DNA of 64,000 nt from Adineta vaga (Eukaryota; Rotifera), in the NCBI GenBank assembly GCA_021613535.1, contig CP075492.1, positions 14,074,001-14,138,000 of the forward strand. The letters run 5' to 3'. A model generated the notes under the pieces. It searched no databases and was not told where the DNA came from. It saw only the letters and a list, made by a program, of their open reading frames with translations. The position numbers were made by a program, and so were the translations under genes. Of this stretch, positions 45,199 to 56,503 are shown one piece after another. Within the stretch, counting starts at the first letter, position 1. Each line of letters starts with the position of its first letter.

Positions 45199-46275
45199 AT
45201 GGTTACTAAACAAAATACTATTAGTATTCTTAGTTTACCTACTGAACTTCTACATCGAATATGTGACTTTCTCGATACAAAAACAATCGTTCAATCATTT
45301 CGTCATGTGTGTATGAAACTCTTTGCTATTACAGAGACATACAATCGATACAAAATTCGTATTAATTCAGTTACAATGATAAATATCTGTCGATTTATTC
45401 CATCTGAAAATGTTTTGCAATTAGAATTCGAAAACGAACATAGTACAATTACCAACATTCATCGATTTACACGACTTCAATCATTAACTATTCATCGTAT
45501 AAATGTCAATGACGCCAAACTAGTTTTACAACATGCTGCAAGGAATTGTAAACTAATGACATTTTCTATCGATTTGGATGGTTTACAAAATATTGATGAT
45601 TTGTTATATTCAATTTCTGAAATTACTACACAATCTACTCTTCGCAAACTCATCTTAAATTTTGATCTCGATGATATTGAGAAATTTTCATGGCCACATT
45701 CATGTCGAATTACAACTCTTTCGATTGGTACATGTACTTTTAAACAATTCGCATCGATTCTACAAAATTCTCCTCATCTTCATACCCTGATGATGAATAA
45801 TTGCTGGAAGATTGACATAGATGAAACTTTTCTAACACAATCCTATCTACAATTGAACTCATTAACCTTTAATGATTTACAAATGACTATGGATAAACTT
45901 GAATATTGTCTTGGGTTTTTACCATCGCTTATTCATCTGGATCTTACGAGTTCAGGTAAACCATTTGAATTCATTCAACGTTTATCGCAATGGGAAGAAT
46001 TTCTTCGATTACGATTACCACGACTTAGTCAATTGGAAATTTGTATCTTTTGTTATTGTTGTGATTGGAATCATTTCGATGCAATAATAAATGCATTTCG
46101 AACTCCATTCTGGCTTGAAGAGAAACAATGGTTTATTACGTGTCAATTTCGTGATGATTGGACATCTAGTTTTACTTTCTTTACATCACCAGAATCATCA
46201 TCAGTTCAATACACGAAAGAAAAACATCATTTTGATAGAATTGTATGTTCTAATTTACGAGATAAGACTTTATAA
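45199..46275 (+). CDS. F-box protein
   Basis: Intronless, 358 residues. The F-box lies at residues 10-50 (ISILSLPTELLHRICDFLD, TIVQSFRHVCMKL). The rest is leucine-rich with irregular repeats (FTRLQSLTIHRINVNDAKL, CRITTLSIGTCTFKQF, SLIHLDLTSSGKPF). Probably a substrate receptor of an SCF ubiquitin ligase. It belongs with the F-box gene at 29674 by architecture. Its stop codon is 59 bp from that of the convergent cupin-like gene. Confidence 0.8.
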   Translation: MVTKQNTISILSLPTELLHRICDFLDTKTIVQSFRHVCMKLFAITETYNRYKIRINSVTMINICRFIPSENVLQLEFENEHSTITNIHRFTRLQSLTIHRINVNDAKLVLQHAARNCKLMTFSIDLDGLQNIDDLLYSISEITTQSTLRKLILNFDLDDIEKFSWPHSCRITTLSIGTCTFKQFASILQNSPHLHTLMMNNCWKIDIDETFLTQSYLQLNSLTFNDLQMTMDKLEYCLGFLPSLIHLDLTSSGKPFEFIQRLSQWEEFLRLRLPRLSQLEICIFCYCCDWNHFDAIINAFRTPFWLEEKQWFITCQFRDDWTSSFTFFTSPESSSVQYTKEKHHFDRIVCSNLRDKTL

Positions 46276-46334
46276 GTTTATAAAATTATATTTTTACAAC
46301 AAAAAAAGACAAAAAAATGACTGTGTTACAATTT

Positions 46335-46967
46335 TTATAAATCATAATATAATTTAAAATATTGATTCAATAAAATACGTTGATAAGTATCTAGAAGTTT
46401 ATCATAAACATGTTCACGTTCTTCAGGAGTTGCCATTTGAGGTTCATCGGTTGGTGCTTCAATAGTATCTGAAGAACTCAGTACATATGTCTTTTTTGCA
46501 GCTGTTTTACAGAGTTTTCTAGCAACGAATGTTAATACTTCATTGTGTTGTTGAGTTATTGGAGATATTGAATGAAATTGATTTGGTTCCACATGTAGTG
46601 TATTGCCCGGAAAATGGTCGTTAGTTTTTACCACGCGTAGAGCACCTGGTACACGAAAACTAGGATCAAATTTATTACCCAAGGTTCTGGGAAATTGATA
46701 TGTCATTGTGTCACTATGATCATCAATTATTTCCCACACATTCTCGATGTATTCGCCTTCCAAACAATATGTATCAAATGCATATCGATGATTATGGATA
46801 TAAGTTTCAGAACAATCAAGAAACCAATGAAAACGATATTCGAAATTTGCATTAGTATTCTTTTCTGTACAAATCACTTGATACATAACTCCCGGTAAAA
46901 CACGAACAGTAACTGTTGACCAGTTCTGTAATACATAACATAAGTATCTCATGCTTTTTTCTTCCAT
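46335..46967 (-). CDS. Cupin-like (cysteine-dioxygenase-fold) protein
   Basis: Intronless, 210 residues, no signal peptide, so probably cytosolic. The core has FHWFLDCSETYIHNHRYAFD, TYCLEGEYIENVWEI and, later, NTLHVEPNQFHSISPI. This is the H.H......G pattern and a second His strand typical of a small cupin barrel that binds a metal through His residues. The C-terminal 50 residues are acidic then helical. The enzymatic activity cannot be named; the cupin call itself is an inference from motif spacing. Confidence 0.5.
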   Translation of the reverse strand: MEEKSMRYLCYVLQNWSTVTVRVLPGVMYQVICTEKNTNANFEYRFHWFLDCSETYIHNHRYAFDTYCLEGEYIENVWEIIDDHSDTMTYQFPRTLGNKFDPSFRVPGALRVVKTNDHFPGNTLHVEPNQFHSISPITQQHNEVLTFVARKLCKTAAKKTYVLSSSDTIEAPTDEPQMATPEEREHVYDKLLDTYQRILLNQYFKLYYDL

Positions 46968-47886
46968 TGTAGAATTTTATTTTTATCAACTGCGGTAGGA
47001 AGATACCTTCCTTAAATACGAGTGTGGATGTGAGATGGGAAAGTCACAAATCATTTTACCCACTGATATAATAGCACAGTGTGTTAGAAAAATCCATCAT
47101 TTTTCTCCAGACAACTGGCATGAGTCAATCCTTTGACGAAGAGAACAGCTGCTGTCATCTTATATAAAGCATATAACGAGTCAAATTTCAATTATTTTTT
47201 CTCGTTCTGTAAGTTTAAAGAAGTTTGCATAATGATAGAATTTCAAATGAAGTTCACTGAATTTACTATATACAATGGTTGTTTTGCATTGATCAATTAT
47301 AAAGACATTGAATATATTCAGATATACTTGATAATTTCTATCTATACATTCTAACATGCAATTGTTTCAATTTACATTTTATTTATCAGACAGAATGCAA
47401 AAAGCGACTCCTATCAAACTTGATTATACAGCGACTGCCTCGTGCTATTGGTTTCATTTTTATGCCATTGAGAATTTTATTGATTTTGAATGCCACAGAG
47501 GAAACCATGCAACTATACGTAATTATGCTTCATTTCTTTTTCTTACTTGTAATCTCGTCTGGTTACGATTCTGTTCACCCTTATTGTTACCGATCCAATA
47601 GTTAAAGCGACATATTTAATAATGTTCAGTTTGTGGCACAAGAATCCTCAATCAACATCCATTAAGCATTTAAAACAAGAGTCTCTTTTGCTGCAACAGA
47701 ATTATCCAATTTATCAAACAAAAGTGAAGGTAAATACGAACAACTTCAAATACTTTAAACACCCTTATCATAAAATGTGTTATCGTATATATATATATAT
47801 GACAAAGCTCTTTTATATAATGAAAAAAAAGATAATATATATAAACCTCTTCTTTGTCTATATAGTTCAAGAGCAATTCTACAACG
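46968..47886. other. Intergenic region
   Basis: About 920 bases between divergent genes. Several short overlapping frames (47133-47354, 47356-47601, 47622-47945) are hydrophobic but disagree in frame and lack a family pattern; they may be decayed membrane-protein sequence. A short (TA)n run lies near 47790-47800. Confidence 0.35.
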
Positions 47887-50439
47887 ATGATATCTTTTGC
47901 TTGTATATTACTTATGTTGATAATTATGCTGTACGATTTACATAGTACGGTTACTTATTCAATGAGTAATTTTGCATCAGAAAATTTAACTAAAATTAAT
48001 CCTCGTTATGGAAGAGTCGACAATCCGAATGTTGCTCTCAAAGATGATTGTGCATTGCGAGCTTTTACCATTGAAATGGCTGGTTATATAGCACCATCAT
48101 TTTGGAAAAATAATTGGACGGCACTTAGTGAAAGTGCCTTTCAAATGAATGAATGTAATGGAACGAGTTATCATACCTCTAGATCGTCTAAAGCTCGGCA
48201 ACCATTTCGAACGCCAGAAAGAATAAAAACAAATGTTTGTTATCGCTCGGTATTTGTAAATGGTGAATCAGGTGATGATCGATCGAATGGAACATTCGAA
48301 AAGCCACTGAAAACGATACAAGCAGCTGTATCGTTGACACGAACTCTTCGCATTGCTTACGGTAGAAACAATACAATGTGCATTATCCTGCGAGTAGGAA
48401 CGTATTATTTGGGCACGAATGCTACTTCTTCATCGAGTAGTCAAATTGGTGCAATTGCATTAACAAGCGATGATAGTAATCTCGTGATTGAAAACTATCA
48501 AAATGAGCGTGTCGTAGTAAGCGGTGGTACTTTATTGCAATTACAATGGTCTGTTTATCAGAAAACATCGACTGGTAGTACCATTATGAAAGCTCGAATA
48601 CCAGCATATGTTGATCTCAATCAGTTTAATGAATTATATATCGATGGGAAAAGAGCTATTGTAGCTAAATATCCTAATGGTGATCCTTCTACTCAAGGTC
48701 TGTATGCTAAAAACCCGGGATTTTGTTTCGAATGGCAAAAATGGTGGGGTCCTAGTTTCAATCGAACCGTAGAACTTCATGTACAAGAACCTTATCGCAA
48801 TGGTACAGTATTCACAAACTTTCAACTTGGTATTGGTGGTGGTGCTTCTGTCTTTAATCCACCTACTAATTTTTGGAGTACGGCTTCACCACCTGCAGGT
48901 GACAATTATGTCACGACTCGTGGTATTACTGTGAATAAAGACACATTGCCTCGTATAGCTAATTGGACTAAACCAACGAATGGTATTGTACATACTTTTC
49001 AAGGAGAATATTGGGGTAGTTGGATATTTGAAATAGCATCGGTGAATAGCACTGAATATACGATTATGTTTGGTCGAGGAGGATTTCAAGAAGCGCGTGG
49101 TTTAAGTTGGGGTGGAGCATTCTATGTTGCGAATATATTCGAAGAACTCGATTCACCTAACGAATGGTTTCTAGACAAAGATACTCGTACTCTCTTTTTT
49201 ATGCCCAATGAAACGATGCCAGAGACATTTATAGCCAGTCAAATTCCTTGTCTCATCTCTTTGCGTGGCAATAGTATTAATGATCCTATCCAGAATGTTT
49301 GGATACAAGGTTTGATCCTTTCAGAAACAACTAATACATATATGAGAGACTACATGGTACCGGGTGGTGGTGATTGGGCCGTTCATCGTGGTGGTACTAT
49401 ATATTTAACCAACACGAAAGATATTACTCTTGCACACAATTTATTTACACAATTAGGTAGCAATGGTGTCGCTTTAATTGATTATAATGATGGTACTTCT
49501 ATTATTATGAATGAATTTGTCTGGTTGGCTGATTCAGCTATTATTCTTGTTGGTAGTACAAATGGAATCGATGGTTTTAGTGTGGCTAGTCAACCTGCCA
49601 ATACACTTATCCAATCAAATCTAATACATGAGACAGGCATCTATGTAAAACAATCATCTCCAATATTAATTGCTGTAAGTAGAAGCGTGTCTATTATTGG
49701 TAATCTTATGTTCAATATACCGCGAGCAGCCATCAATATCAATGATGGCTTCTATGGTAATCATACACTGAGTTGGAATGTGATGTTTAATACTGTACGA
49801 GAAACAAGTGATCATGGACCTATCAATACATGGGATCGTCAACCATTTTTGAGTGATGCTTCGCAATCTGGTATACCTTCACTATGGCAACATTACAGTT
49901 ATATTCATCATAATACTATCTTCAATAATTATAATGCTTTATGGCCTATTGATCATGATGATGGCAGTTGTTTTTATGAAGATTCTTATAATTTTCATGT
50001 TTATGGTGGAAAGAAAAATTTTCTCGGTCACTCAAAATCAGATCATCATCAAATTTATGTCTATTCAGATATGAATAAAGGTGATTATGGTAGTAATGTA
50101 TGTCTAGGTTTTTATGCACCTAGACGAGGTTTTAGTGGTTGGGATGAAATTTGGGTTCAAAATACGTGCATACTTTACAAAATACCAATTCCTTACATTA
50201 TCGGTAATTGTGAAACAACCGATCTATTTGTACCGTATTTAGCAAATAATAAAATATATATTCCAAATGGTACTGAAGTGATATTTACATGTAATATTAA
50301 TGGTACAAGTACAAAACTTAATTTAGAACAATGGCAATCATATGGAGTAGATATTGGTACTAGTATTTCTTCGACACCTGATGTTCAAACAATTATTGAA
50401 TGGGGTCGTGAAATGTTGCAACCAACAACAACAGAGTAA
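47887..50439 (+). CDS. Secreted right-handed parallel beta-helix protein
   Basis: Intronless, 850 residues, signal peptide 1-25 (ACILLMLIIMLYDLHSTV). After a 100-residue N-terminal part comes a VFVNGESGDDRSNGTFEKPL start, the D..GDG/G..A..P..T pattern of pectin-lyase-like beta-helices, with IQAAVSLTR. Helix coils follow, rich in N-x-I/L-x-x-N (IYLTNTKDITLAHNLFTQLG, NTLIQSNLIHETGIYV, SVSIIGNLMFNIPR), then ETSDHGPINTWDRQPF and YIHHNTIFNNYNALWPIDHD. It has many N-glycosylation sites. The segment before the helix resembles the large GH141/polysaccharide-lyase-like secreted proteins of bacteria and algae. The probable role is glycan cleavage or binding outside the cell; substrate unknown. Lack of introns over 2.5 kb fits horizontal acquisition (inference). 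Confidence 0.78.
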   Translation: MISFACILLMLIIMLYDLHSTVTYSMSNFASENLTKINPRYGRVDNPNVALKDDCALRAFTIEMAGYIAPSFWKNNWTALSESAFQMNECNGTSYHTSRSSKARQPFRTPERIKTNVCYRSVFVNGESGDDRSNGTFEKPLKTIQAAVSLTRTLRIAYGRNNTMCIILRVGTYYLGTNATSSSSSQIGAIALTSDDSNLVIENYQNERVVVSGGTLLQLQWSVYQKTSTGSTIMKARIPAYVDLNQFNELYIDGKRAIVAKYPNGDPSTQGLYAKNPGFCFEWQKWWGPSFNRTVELHVQEPYRNGTVFTNFQLGIGGGASVFNPPTNFWSTASPPAGDNYVTTRGITVNKDTLPRIANWTKPTNGIVHTFQGEYWGSWIFEIASVNSTEYTIMFGRGGFQEARGLSWGGAFYVANIFEELDSPNEWFLDKDTRTLFFMPNETMPETFIASQIPCLISLRGNSINDPIQNVWIQGLILSETTNTYMRDYMVPGGGDWAVHRGGTIYLTNTKDITLAHNLFTQLGSNGVALIDYNDGTSIIMNEFVWLADSAIILVGSTNGIDGFSVASQPANTLIQSNLIHETGIYVKQSSPILIAVSRSVSIIGNLMFNIPRAAININDGFYGNHTLSWNVMFNTVRETSDHGPINTWDRQPFLSDASQSGIPSLWQHYSYIHHNTIFNNYNALWPIDHDDGSCFYEDSYNFHVYGGKKNFLGHSKSDHHQIYVYSDMNKGDYGSNVCLGFYAPRRGFSGWDEIWVQNTCILYKIPIPYIIGNCETTDLFVPYLANNKIYIPNGTEVIFTCNINGTSTKLNLEQWQSYGVDIGTSISSTPDVQTIIEWGREMLQPTTTE

Positions 50440-51069
50440 TATCTATTGAAGGTGGATGTTCATGTGGACTCTATGTGAGTTATTCATACACCTACCATTA
50501 GGCATCTTTATGATAATTATACTTAATCAAAAGAGAAGAACCAATGGAACACATCGTAAACAATTTTGCGATTTAGCTTTTCGTAGTTTTTGAATTTGCC
50601 CATATTTTTAGATCGTTTTTGAACTACAGTAGTATAATTTTATAAATATTATAAAAATCAAACGTTGCGATATTTTATACAGTAATCAACGAAAATAAAT
50701 TCACTTTCACATCATATAATCTTATTACTACGAGCAGTGACTATCGATAAAGTGCCTTATTTTTCAACTAGTGCTGCTACGATAATCGATTAGCTCGTCA
50801 TTTCGTCACATCAAGAATCGCTTCGAGGGTGTGAACGAGGGTATAGTTTCTTCACATATATACGCTCACTCTCCCCCGTGAAATATTTTGTATATTTAAA
50901 AGTATACATTTAGTAGGAGAGGAAAAAGAACATGTGCAAATGAATTCTAAAAACATTTCAACTTTTTGATCGTTATGTTGTTCAAAAACCTTCATAATTT
51001 TCAGTTCATTAAATTATAGTAGAACTCGTATAAAAAATTTGTTTATTACAAGATTCGTGTTTCGTCAGA
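50440..51069. other. Convergent intergenic region with a telomere-like motif
   Basis: About 630 bases between the two 3' ends. It contains CGAGGGTGTGAACGAGGGT near 50824-50842 and, in opposite sense, a pyrimidine-rich CACTCTCCCCCGTG near 50867, another loose G-rich/C-rich pair. No gene seen. Confidence 0.4.
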
Positions 51070-52871
51070 TTAAGACAAAGTAACAGAAACCATCCGACTT
51101 GCTACAGTTCCAGTTACTTTCAAACAAAATCGAATCGAATAACTTTGTCCGGTTGTTACGAAAAACGACTGACTGATTTCATCAGCAACGTTTGCACACC
51201 AACTGTCTACACGGTAAGAACCAGTACGAGCTAAACCGCCCATAACTTGACTACCACTAGAGAATTGACAAGCTCCATTTGGTATTGATCTTGTCCAACC
51301 AGGTGAGAAAGAGCCGTATTCAAAACCACCGTTGACTAATAATTCTGTAGTTCCATTAGTTACTGTTACGTCATCTAAATACCAATGATCAATATTACTT
51401 CGAAATTGAAATACGAGGTTAACAGAGCCTGTAGTACTAGCTATCCATTCAGCATAACAACAAGTATATGAAGTAAATGAAAATGTTGTTGAAGAAAATA
51501 AACTGGAAGATCCCACATTTATAGGAGTACCACATGGATTTGCAGTAGTAGTTGCTATTAAACAAGAATGATGGAAAAATAAAGTAAAAGTTTTCAAAAA
51601 AAAATGACTAATTTACTCGCTATTTTACTAACTACAGAAAATAAACAATAGAAAGATTTTTAAGAAAAACAATTCAATCATTTATCCGAATATTTACCAG
51701 AGTCTTTTTTTTCTACTGAATTTTGCTGTCTCTTTAATATTATCAGGTACTAAAATTGTTGACTTCATTTTATCATAATGTAGATAATCTATGTTAGTCC
51801 TATATTTCTGGAATATGAATACGTAGAAATCATCATTATCACTAATTAAAAAGCTTCGACAACTAAGTTAAAATATGAACAGATGGGAAAGTGACATTTT
51901 CTCATGTAAATGTAAATAGATATCAACGACTTACATGTTGATGAAGTGCTGCTAGTCGATGATGATGTTGATGTGGAACTAGTAGTTGTTACGGATGCTA
52001 TGAATTATAGAAATCTTCGGATGTAGATATATCAATTTGAAAAAGAAATATATACTTGTTGTTGTAGTAACAGTAGAAGTGGTCTCTGTTGTAGTAGTTG
52101 AAGTAGTTTCCGATGTGGTAGTAGATGTGCTCGTTGTTGTCGTGGTAGTTGCAGAGGTCGTGGTAGTCGTTGTTTCTGATGTAGTGCTTGTTGCTTTGTA
52201 ATGATAAAAATAATAAATATAATTTTTTAGATGAAAATTTATAATTACTTGTGCTTGATGTAGTTGTCGTAACTGTTGTGATTGTCCTCTTGACAAAGAG
52301 ACCTGCAAGTATACCAGCAAGACCAATGGCGAGTAATATAGCAATGATTATTGATGCAAGACAACAATATCGTGATCGAAGTCGACGGACTTTACGATTA
52401 AGATTAGGGTTCATATTTTCTTTCGTGCCTGTTTGGTTGAATCTGATGGTTTTAACTTTACTAAAACTTGATTTTGATCGCTTATGTTTGAGTCGTTTTG
52501 TTTTTCGTAATTGTTGTTCTTTAGACTGAGCACTACTATTGGAAAACGATTTTTGCGTGTTTGTCGATGTTTTAGTTTCGCATATCGATCTGGATGGTAT
52601 TGACAATGGAAGAGTCTGTAGAGGCAATATATAATGATTAATTGTAAACATTCATATTCAATAGTAAAACAACTCCTACTTTGGATGAATCCATGAATTG
52701 ATTAGAATTTCGTGGTAATATATTTGCATGAAAATCAAACTTCTTGTTCTGATATGATGATTGTAATCCAGAATTGATCGATGATGGTACAGATTGAGTT
52801 AGAAGAGGCGAAAATAACTTCACTCTATCTTGGCTCGATGGAAGTATTCGAGGCACTATACTTTCAACCAT
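51070..52871 (-). CDS. Type II membrane protein with Thr-rich stalk and jelly-roll (galactose-binding-like) ectodomain
   Basis: Five exons: 52871-52680, 52615-52249, 52193-52056, 51997-51935, 51554-51070, in phase, about 414 residues. Residues 1-145 are cytoplasmic-like and very basic (RKTKRLKHKRSKSSFSK). One membrane helix follows (CLASIIIAILLAIGLAGILA, about 155-176). A Thr/Ser stalk (mostly T) fills the short exons 3 and 4. Exon 5 encodes an extracellular domain with PCGTPINVGSSSLF, YAEWIASTTGSVNLVFQF, HWYLDDVTVTNGT and LLVNGGFEYGSFSPGW: the NGGFE..W and LDDV pattern of CBM4/9-type jelly rolls. The inferred role is a mucin-like cell-surface lectin. The intron at 51555-51934 is unusually long (380 nt). 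Upstream exon-like segments (53049-53242) do not join in frame. Confidence 0.75.
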
Positions 52872-53048
52872 AGAAGTTTTTGCATTCAACTAAAAATATA
52901 CGTTTAAATGCTTTTAAAATAACTTGATATATCTAAGAAAGATGCGTAGAAAAAACAAGCACTTTCTTTCTGCTCAGTGTTTACATTACAGATTATTCAT
53001 AAGAACTTAAAACACTATCTACTTGAATTATACTAGGTATAGCAATCT

Positions 53049-53242
53049 TACTTGTCTAAGAACGCTGGCATGAATAGTGGACGTCGTTGTTGTGATTTAA
53101 TTCGTTTCACACGTGTTACAGTAACATGACTCTTAAATAAAAAACAAGATGTTTTGAAAACATATACAACAATTAATCCTACTTTGTCTTGATATGACCA
53201 GCGTTGAGATCTCGATTTCAAAGATTGCTCTGTTTTCATCAT
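53049..53242 (-). other. Possible upstream exons of the stalked membrane protein
   Basis: Starting at ATG 53240-53242, a frame reads MMKTEQSLKSRSQRWSYQDK. Then a plausible 50-nt GT-AG intron leads to SHVTVTRVKRIKSQQRRPLF ending at a GTAAG donor near 53048. The basic composition fits the cytoplasmic part of the gene below. However, joining to the next acceptor (52890) gives a stop in frame, so either one base differs or these exons belong elsewhere. Confidence 0.3.
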
Positions 53243-53269
53243 GTAGTTCGATTTTATTCTTCTAATCAA

Positions 53270-53944
53270 AATATTCTACTCACATATCATTCTGAAATCA
53301 AAGAAACTGAATATTTTTATCATTAAAAATCGACTAAGAATGGAATTCAATTTGACATAAATAGGTTTCTCCATGGAATATATAAGTCTTATTGTCATTA
53401 ATGTAATTCATATTTGTTATTGTTTGGTATGTTCTCGAAATAAAGGTAAAGAACATTTCTTAATATCGAATTTGCGTTTCTTCTCTACAAATTATAGAAA
53501 AAGAATAATTGTATGGCAAGCCCTGTTTTTTGTTGGAAAAATAAAGTAATAAGAGAGGAAACATTTGCAAAAATTATTTTCGATATTGTAAGATTTCGTA
53601 CATTGAATAATCATCGACAGCTAATAAAGAAAATCTTAAGTAGAAAGAAAAACAATGATTGTATAGTCTGCCGTATTTTTATTTTAAGTCAATAAAGAGT
53701 ATTGATTATAGTTATATATTTATAGAGTTATATTATGTCTTAATTTTTTTTGCTATGAAATTAACCTCTCATTTTATTTGTGAGAGTCATTTGTAATCAA
53801 ATTATTTAATGGGAAAGTCACACGTGTCATTGCATGTGATATACATATATATATCTGAAACTCTTTATGTCAATGACTATTAGGATTATAATTATATTAT
53901 TATGTTATGTGCAGTATAAAAATCAACGTTAAAAATTAGAAAGT
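53270..53944. other. Intergenic region
   Basis: About 670 AT-rich bases. A 60-codon plus frame (53513-53695) has no support. Nothing else recognised. Confidence 0.4.
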
Positions 53945-56503
53945 TTAAAAACGCGTGTGAATTGTCTCTCCATCTTGTGTTTTGAAATAATCAGGTGGTG
54001 AAGAATTGATCTCGATGTTCATTTTCTCATTGAATCTTGCGCCATTCATTGACATTCGAACATGCGGATAAGCTGCTTGAGTTTGTTGTATTTCAGCCAT
54101 TGCAATACCAAGAGAATCCTGTGGAATCCATACAATTGGTTTCGGTTCTCGTAATGCTGGATTCATATATGCATTTTCCATTGTATTATCATAAAAATCC
54201 ACCACAGCATCATTCATATCAGAAACACTACTAATATCATCAGTCGATCGGCAATGCGTCAATACTTTTATTGCTGTTTTTGTTACGGGAAATCGGCTCG
54301 CATGAGGATTTTCCAATCGTACATATTCTTCAGCATCAACTGGTAAATAATACGTCAGTGGATCGAAACTAGAACGCATTGTCATGTACACAATAACAGT
54401 CAATACAATCAATATGCACATGAGAATACCTTGAGGAATAGCGGCTTGTCTACCGGATTCATTTTGTACTAGAAAAAATAATGCTGCAAGCATGATTTCC
54501 ATTAAATAAACGCCAGTAAATGATTGATAAATAGCTCGCGGAAAAGCAAGACCACCAGAATCATTGGGAAAGTCGTTCACATAGAACATTGTATAAGTAT
54601 AGGCAATATAATATAAAGCAAATGCAATACCAGATATGATGAGCATAAGAGGAGCAACAATCGAATAAACTAAAGTAATGACAATAAAATTTGTAAAAAC
54701 GGGAAATATTGTTCCCCAATCGAGACTTGAAAGTGTAAAATATCGTCGCCATTTTTTTCGTGGTGTATTATCGAATAATTTTCCAAGAAGATAAAATGAA
54801 ATCAATGTTACAACTTGTAATAAAACACCACAAGCAATACTTAATCCTTGTAAGGCAATAAAACTAAAGAAGAAATTACTTGCCGTTGGAATATTTGCAG
54901 CAAGTATTGTTGCAGCACTCGGCGGATTTTGAAAAATATCAACAATAACACTGGAAACACTACTAGATATAGTAACAAATAAGAAAACATGCGTGACTTG
55001 AAAAACAAAATAGGATCCTTGTACATAACGATCAATTGCATCCGTAGTAGGTTTGCCAGATAATTTCGCCAATAATTTCAATATGATCGGTAGTATTGAC
55101 ATTAAAATAGCTAATAGAACAGTTGGTAGAAGACCAGTAACTAGACCAAGAAGTGATGTTGGTAATTTATAAATAACTTGAAGAAATGTTACTTTATCTG
55201 TAAGATACGTAATATTAGAGAGTATACCGACAAATGTAACAGGAATAGCCCAGAAGACGATAAGAGCGGCTGTTGCTGCTAACATAATAAGTTTTCTTAG
55301 TTTTTGTTCATAATAGCTTAATTTTAAATTTGACCAAACGATATTCAATGGTTTAATATCAATAAATCGAGGTGACATCGCTAAAGGAATGGACGCTGCT
55401 ACACTTTGAACAGCCATATGAGCTGCTATTTGTGTATGAAATTGAATAAATGCTGAATTAATCGGTTTATAATTGTTCAAACGTGTTTTTTCTGTTTCAA
55501 TTTCTGTATTTAATTGTGAGATGGTCGTTTTACAGTATGTCAGAGCATCGACTTTCTTACCACAGCAGAGAGATGAAAGTATAGGAATTATTCCAATTCG
55601 CATTGTTGGTCGTTTGCTTTGTGGAATATAATGATCTATAATCTCTTCTTCATTAATCGTAAGAGTTTGTTCAGAATTGATCGTGTTTTTCTTTTTCTTC
55701 TGTTTAGCATCGTTTTTCAACGCTGTTTTAAGTAATTTACATTCAATTGCTTCGAGTTTTTCGACTAATTTCATACGTTGAGCTACTTTATCAGGAAGAT
55801 TTTCAAGATTTCGATTGAGCCATATATATTTTACTCCACCGGGAAATTGATTAAAAATTCGAAAGAGTATATCGGTATCCAAATATACTTTTGGTATTGC
55901 AGTAACAAGAATCGTCGTTGCACTAGCACGAGATTGATATATCGAACTTCGTAATAATGCTTGACGTTTTTCTACAAAAACTTTCATTTCAATATAAAGA
56001 AGAAAGAGATATGCACCAAGAAAAACATATGCAAGTACCAATGGAGCTATGTATCGTAAAGAATGACGTGATGGTATATTACCAAATGTTAGAATATCGA
56101 GTCCTGTTTTTCCATATGCTTTACCTTTTCCATCAATTGTATAAATTGGAAATAGAATGATTGCTATAAGAACGAATGAACTTAGGAAGAAGATAGCATG
56201 AATGTAGAGATAACGTGCGAAGAAATAAGCATCAAGACCTGAAGTACGAATAAGATCTTCTTTTGGCATCTTTAATAGAGCGGGTAACCAACCATAAGGT
56301 GTACGAGGCAAAGATTCCACACGTCGTTTTTCATCTCCTAAATATGTTTTTGGTTCATAGATACGTTTAAATATTGTTCTAATAGCAACGAATAAAACGA
56401 CTTCAATTGCACCAATTGTAGCAGAAGCAATGAGTGTTGTAAAAAATTGTGAGAGTGAATAACCCTGCATGCTTTGAATAGCTTTGGTTGTATTACTTGC
56501 CAT
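53945..56503 (-). CDS. TMEM63: TMEM63/CSC1-family osmosensitive (mechanosensitive) cation channel
   Basis: Intronless, about 852 residues from the preferred ATG at 56503 (MASNTTKAIQSMQGYSLSQF); an in-frame ATG at 56557 adds 18 residues. The layout is that of CSC1/OSCA/TMEM63: three N-terminal membrane segments (RSN1_TM: TLIASATIGAIEVVLFVAI), a WLPALLKMPKEDLIRTSGLD segment, and a large cytosolic loop with an RRM-like part (SATTILVTAIPKVYL, FNQFPGGVKYIWLNRN). Then comes the conserved AFIQFHTQIAAHMAVQSVA and the RSN1_7TM core (WAIPVTFVGILSNITYL, GLLPTVLLAILMSILPIILK, YIAYTYTMFYVND). The family forms calcium-permeable channels opened by membrane tension or osmotic change. Length and hydrophobicity fit a complete, working protein. 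Fungal homologues share this form. Confidence 0.92.
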   Translation of the reverse strand: MASNTTKAIQSMQGYSLSQFFTTLIASATIGAIEVVLFVAIRTIFKRIYEPKTYLGDEKRRVESLPRTPYGWLPALLKMPKEDLIRTSGLDAYFFARYLYIHAIFFLSSFVLIAIILFPIYTIDGKGKAYGKTGLDILTFGNIPSRHSLRYIAPLVLAYVFLGAYLFLLYIEMKVFVEKRQALLRSSIYQSRASATTILVTAIPKVYLDTDILFRIFNQFPGGVKYIWLNRNLENLPDKVAQRMKLVEKLEAIECKLLKTALKNDAKQKKKKNTINSEQTLTINEEEIIDHYIPQSKRPTMRIGIIPILSSLCCGKKVDALTYCKTTISQLNTEIETEKTRLNNYKPINSAFIQFHTQIAAHMAVQSVAASIPLAMSPRFIDIKPLNIVWSNLKLSYYEQKLRKLIMLAATAALIVFWAIPVTFVGILSNITYLTDKVTFLQVIYKLPTSLLGLVTGLLPTVLLAILMSILPIILKLLAKLSGKPTTDAIDRYVQGSYFVFQVTHVFLFVTISSSVSSVIVDIFQNPPSAATILAANIPTASNFFFSFIALQGLSIACGVLLQVVTLISFYLLGKLFDNTPRKKWRRYFTLSSLDWGTIFPVFTNFIVITLVYSIVAPLMLIISGIAFALYYIAYTYTMFYVNDFPNDSGGLAFPRAIYQSFTGVYLMEIMLAALFFLVQNESGRQAAIPQGILMCILIVLTVIVYMTMRSSFDPLTYYLPVDAEEYVRLENPHASRFPVTKTAIKVLTHCRSTDDISSVSDMNDAVVDFYDNTMENAYMNPALREPKPIVWIPQDSLGIAMAEIQQTQAAYPHVRMSMNGARFNEKMNIEINSSPPDYFKTQDGETIHTRF

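Noticed and set aside
47356-47945. Overlapping hydrophobic frames, possibly a decayed membrane protein
   Set aside because: Frames do not line up into a recognisable family; chance in AT-rich DNA is as likely.
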